From the NCBI GenBank assembly GCA_019448215.1, contig CP080408.1, positions 2,170,001 through 2,234,000 on the forward strand: a DNA stretch of 64,000 nt. The letters are read 5' to 3'. Source of the DNA: Thalassovita mediterranea. GTDB lineage: Bacteria; Pseudomonadota; Alphaproteobacteria; Caulobacterales; Hyphomonadaceae. Shown piece by piece: positions 61,923 through 64,000 of this stretch (its first letter is position 1; every line of letters begins with the position of its first letter). The notes under the pieces were generated by a model, which did no database searches, had not been told where the DNA came from, and saw only the letters and a program-made list of their open reading frames with translations. The position numbers were made by a program, and so were the translations under genes.

Positions 61923-62111
61923 CTACGCTTTGGCCTTGCGGTCAGCGGCATGCAAAAGTTGCATAAATTCGTCTGGCACCGATTTTTCCGCAACGCGGCC
62001 ATAGGTGCGCTTGAGGCCAGCCGACATTGCATTGCGGAATGCGCGGCGTTGATGGCGCTCTTCTGCGCTCACCTGCGTTGCTTTCTTATGCTCATGCGTG
62101 TCGGTCATCAT
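61923..62111 (-). CDS. nepR: NepR-like anti-sigma factor of the general stress response
   Basis: A 62-residue basic protein. Its C-terminal half RNAMSAGLKRTYGRVAEK and SVPDEFMQLLHAADRKA matches the NepR core (LxxxYxxVxxExVPDxFxxLL). NepR holds the EcfG sigma factor until phosphorylated PhyR takes it away. The short N-terminal tail is not conserved. Two ATGs in a row (62111, 62108) begin the gene. Unusually, no phyR or ecfG gene is next to it. A GGAAC promoter lies upstream. A spurious longer frame to 62177 has no support. The call rests on a short motif. Confidence 0.7.
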   Translation of the reverse strand: MMTDTHEHKKATQVSAEERHQRRAFRNAMSAGLKRTYGRVAEKSVPDEFMQLLHAADRKAKA

Positions 62112-62134
62112 TTTGTCTCGTTGCTCAACCTGTA

Positions 62135-62159
62135 AACAAACAGGCGTGCCGAGCGTTCC
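62135..62159 (-). promoter_or_regulatory. Possible EcfG-dependent promoter of nepR
   Basis: On the minus strand GGAAC (62159-62155), 16-bp spacer, TGTT (62138-62135) fits GGAAC-N16/17-CGTT with one mismatch and puts the start of transcription about 10-15 bp before the gene. The region also has an inverted repeat CCTGT/ACAGG (62129-62144) and, further up, a CtrA-like TTAACCAT half-site (62184-62177). Confidence 0.45.
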
Positions 62160-62291
62160 GATTTTATAGCTGTGCAATGGTTAACATTTTGCAGCGAACC
62201 GTTGACGTTGCGGGGCAGACACACCCGTTAGTGGTGTGGTGACTGGCTTTTTGCACCTCCTGTTTGTCGTGGAAAAATACTGCTGAATTGC

Positions 62292-62321
62292 TTTTACTGT
62301 CGATATGTTCCTGCTATGTTC
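62292..62321 (+). promoter_or_regulatory. LexA box and promoter of the radical SAM repair gene
   Basis: GTTC-CTGCTAT-GTTC at 62307-62321 is a perfect LexA box of the alphaproteobacterial form. A -35 TTTTAC (62292-62297), 17-bp spacer and -10 TATGTT (62315-62320) put transcription start close to the ATG at 62327, so the mRNA is probably leaderless and LexA would cover the -10. Confidence 0.85.
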
Positions 62322-62326
62322 CATCC

Positions 62327-63568
62327 ATGGGAAAGCGCACACTTATCGATCGTCTGGCCATTCTCGCGGATGCCGCAAAGTATGATGCCTCCTGCGCCTC
62401 ATCCGGGTCAGCGAAGAGGAACTCACTTTCTACCAATGGGATAGGTTCGACTGAGGGGATGGGCATTTGTCACGCTTATGCGCCTGACGGGCGATGCATC
62501 TCGCTGCTGAAGATCCTGATGACGAATTTCTGCATCTACGATTGCAAATATTGCATAAATCGGGTGTCCAGCAATGTGGAGCGGGCGCGCTTCAGCGTCG
62601 ACGAAATCGTCAAGCTGACCCTCGATTTCTACAAGCGCAATTATATCGAAGGCCTGTTTCTCTCTTCCGGCATCATCCGTTCCTCGAACTATACGATGGA
62701 CCAGATGGTCGAGGTCGCCCGCAAGCTGCGGGTGGAGCATAATTTCGGCGGCTACATCCACCTCAAATCCATCCCGGAAGCGGATCCGGCCCTGATTGAA
62801 CAGGCAGGCCTGCACGCTGACCGCCTCTCTATCAATATCGAATTGCCGCGTGAGGCCTCGCTCAAATCCTATGCGCCCGAGAAGTCCGGCGCGGTCATCC
62901 GCTCTGCCATGGCGAATGTCCGCCACGGCATCGAGTCGCGCCAGCCTGACCGCAAGGAGCGGGGCAAGGCGCGTCCGCCGCGCTTCATTCCGGGGGGACA
63001 ATCGACGCAGATGATCGTCGGCGCAGACCAGTCCTCCGATAAGGACATTATGACGACCAGCGCCTCGCTCTATTCCGGCTACAAGCTTCGCCGCGTCTAT
63101 TATTCGGCCTTCAGCCCGATACAGGACAGCTCCGGCGACCTGCCGCTCATCAAGCCGCCCCTGATGAGAGAGCACCGCCTATATCAGGCCGACTGGCTGA
63201 TGCGGTTTTATGGCTTCGAGAAGGATGAGATCTTCGAGGCCCGCCAGGACGGCATGCTCGACCTCGATCTGGACCCCAAACTCGCCTGGGCGCTGGAGCG
63301 GCGCGAGCGCTTTCCCGTCAATGTGAACCGCGCTACCCGCGAAGAGCTGCTGCGTGTGCCGGGCTTTGGCACCAAATCTGTGAACCGCATCCTCGCTGCG
63401 CGCCGCCACACAAACCTCCGCCTCGATCATATCGCGCGCATCGTCCGCTCGCTGAAGACCTGCCGCGACTTTATTGAGACGGTGGACTGGCACCCGTCCC
63501 GCGCGCTCGACCTTGTCACCTTGCGCGACAGGTTCGTGCCTCAGCCCCAGCAGCTCCAGCTTCTCTGA
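62327..63568 (+). CDS. Putative DNA modification/repair radical SAM protein
   Basis: A 413-residue radical SAM enzyme. The cluster motif CxxxCxxC is Cys69, Cys73, Cys76 in CIYDCKYCINR. More of the family: GMGICHAYAPDGRCISLLK, EGLFLSSGIIRS, and PGGQSTQMIVGADQ. A C-terminal helix-hairpin-helix (VNRATREELLRVPGFGTKS) suggests binding to DNA. It belongs to the SplB-like family always found before a DUF4130/UdgX-type gene; the exact reaction is unknown but DNA base repair is predicted. The ATG at 62327 lies 5 bp after the LexA box. The next gene shares its stop region (TGATG). Confidence 0.92.
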   Translation: MGKRTLIDRLAILADAAKYDASCASSGSAKRNSLSTNGIGSTEGMGICHAYAPDGRCISLLKILMTNFCIYDCKYCINRVSSNVERARFSVDEIVKLTLDFYKRNYIEGLFLSSGIIRSSNYTMDQMVEVARKLRVEHNFGGYIHLKSIPEADPALIEQAGLHADRLSINIELPREASLKSYAPEKSGAVIRSAMANVRHGIESRQPDRKERGKARPPRFIPGGQSTQMIVGADQSSDKDIMTTSASLYSGYKLRRVYYSAFSPIQDSSGDLPLIKPPLMREHRLYQADWLMRFYGFEKDEIFEARQDGMLDLDLDPKLAWALERRERFPVNVNRATREELLRVPGFGTKSVNRILAARRHTNLRLDHIARIVRSLKTCRDFIETVDWHPSRALDLVTLRDRFVPQPQQLQLL

Positions 63569-64000
63569 TGCACCAGATCAGCCTGTCTTCCGAAACGGAT
63601 TTCGATGGATGGCGCGATGCGGCCCGGCGTCTAGCGGGGCAGGGCGTGCCGCCAGCCGACATTCACTGGTCCGGCAGCACTGCGGGCGGAGACGATCTCT
63701 TTGCCGCCGTTGGCACGCCCGAACCTGCCGCGCCATCCCGGTCTACGCCGCGAGACGTCAAAGTCCCGAAAGCCTTCATCGATATGGCCAGGCGGGTCAT
63801 CTGCCACCGCGATCCGGCCCGTTTCGCCTGGCTCTACCAGCTATTGTGGGACCTGCAGCGCAACCGCGCCGCGCTCACCGATCCCCTCAATGATGCGGCC
63901 CGCTGGGTCAAAGGCGCCGACAAGCAGATCCGCCGCGACGTTCACAAGATGCATGCCTTCGTCCGCTTCCGGAAAGTCGGAGAGCGGGAGGGCCGCGAAG
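63568..64000 (+). CDS. DUF4130 / UdgX-family repair protein, N-terminal part
   Basis: The first 144 residues of the partner gene of the radical SAM protein; the rest lies beyond the right edge. DUF4130 features such as RVICHRDPARFAWLYQLLW, VKGADKQIRRDVHKMHAFVRF and RKVGEREGRE are seen. In full-length members this domain is followed by a UdgX-like uracil-DNA glycosylase domain that crosslinks to uracil in DNA. That part cannot be confirmed here. It begins in TGATG with the upstream stop, so it is coupled to the SOS-controlled radical SAM gene. Confidence 0.88.
   Translation, partial: MHQISLSSETDFDGWRDAARRLAGQGVPPADIHWSGSTAGGDDLFAAVGTPEPAAPSRSTPRDVKVPKAFIDMARRVICHRDPARFAWLYQLLWDLQRNRAALTDPLNDAARWVKGADKQIRRDVHKMHAFVRFRKVGEREGRE

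Overview
The window looks like chromosomal DNA of a marine alphaproteobacterium, most like the Hyphomonadaceae/Caulobacterales side of the class. The reasons are GC-rich coding sequence with almost no gaps, LexA boxes of the alphaproteobacterial type GTTC-N7-GTTC, a NepR-type anti-sigma factor, an imuA-imuB-dnaE2 mutagenesis cassette, a cpa/tad pilus locus, a TonB-dependent receptor paired with a TPR-sulfotransferase, and ectoine catabolism genes. The lineage is an inference from gene content. I saw no rRNA, tRNA, IS element, phage or CRISPR array.

Layout. 0-6.3 kb: start of an acyl-CoA ligase, then a divergent tripartite RND efflux system (outer-membrane factor on minus, adaptor and pump on plus). 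6.3-13 kb: a small membrane protein, an unusual alpha/beta-hydrolase::flavin reductase fusion without the nucleophile Ser, and a TonB receptor with a TPR-sulfotransferase. 13.2-20 kb: a BCCT transporter, a DUF4198/DUF4331 divergent pair with a poly-proline lipoprotein, and a DUF4212/sodium-solute symporter pair. 20-24 kb: a degenerate ECF sigma paralogue coupled to an RskA-like anti-sigma factor, a convergent intact ECF sigma gene, and a YadA-like trimeric adhesin. 24-33.7 kb: enoyl-CoA hydratase, diguanylate cyclase, cytochrome P450, GH13 glucosidase and a second RND pump with adaptor. 33.9-39.7 kb: SOS mutagenesis cassette imuA-imuB-dnaE2 behind a LexA box. 39.8-49.1 kb: an FAD oxidase/PLP enzyme pair, then a transglutaminase / ATP-grasp::alpha-E / transglutaminase cluster. 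49.2-56.6 kb: Tad pilus genes. 56.7-61.8 kb: ectoine degradation genes in the order doeB2-doeD-doeA-doeC. 61.9-64 kb: a lone nepR-like gene and a LexA-boxed radical SAM/UdgX-type DNA repair pair running off the end.

The most unusual signals are: (1) a roughly 134-bp element inserted in frame in dnaE2, with long inverted outer arms and four internal perfect inverted repeats, which encodes about 45 extra residues and resembles a protein-coding palindromic mobile element; (2) two LexA boxes that sit on the -10/start codon of imuA and of the radical SAM gene, implying leaderless SOS transcripts and placing the radical SAM/UdgX pair in the SOS regulon; (3) a long two-tier hairpin just upstream of the cpaC ribosome binding site; (4) a degenerate sigma-like protein translationally coupled to an anti-sigma factor and facing its intact paralogue; (5) the hydrolase/flavin-reductase fusion lacking the catalytic serine; (6) the poorly understood transglutaminase/ATP-grasp cluster, here without its frequent Anbu protease partner.
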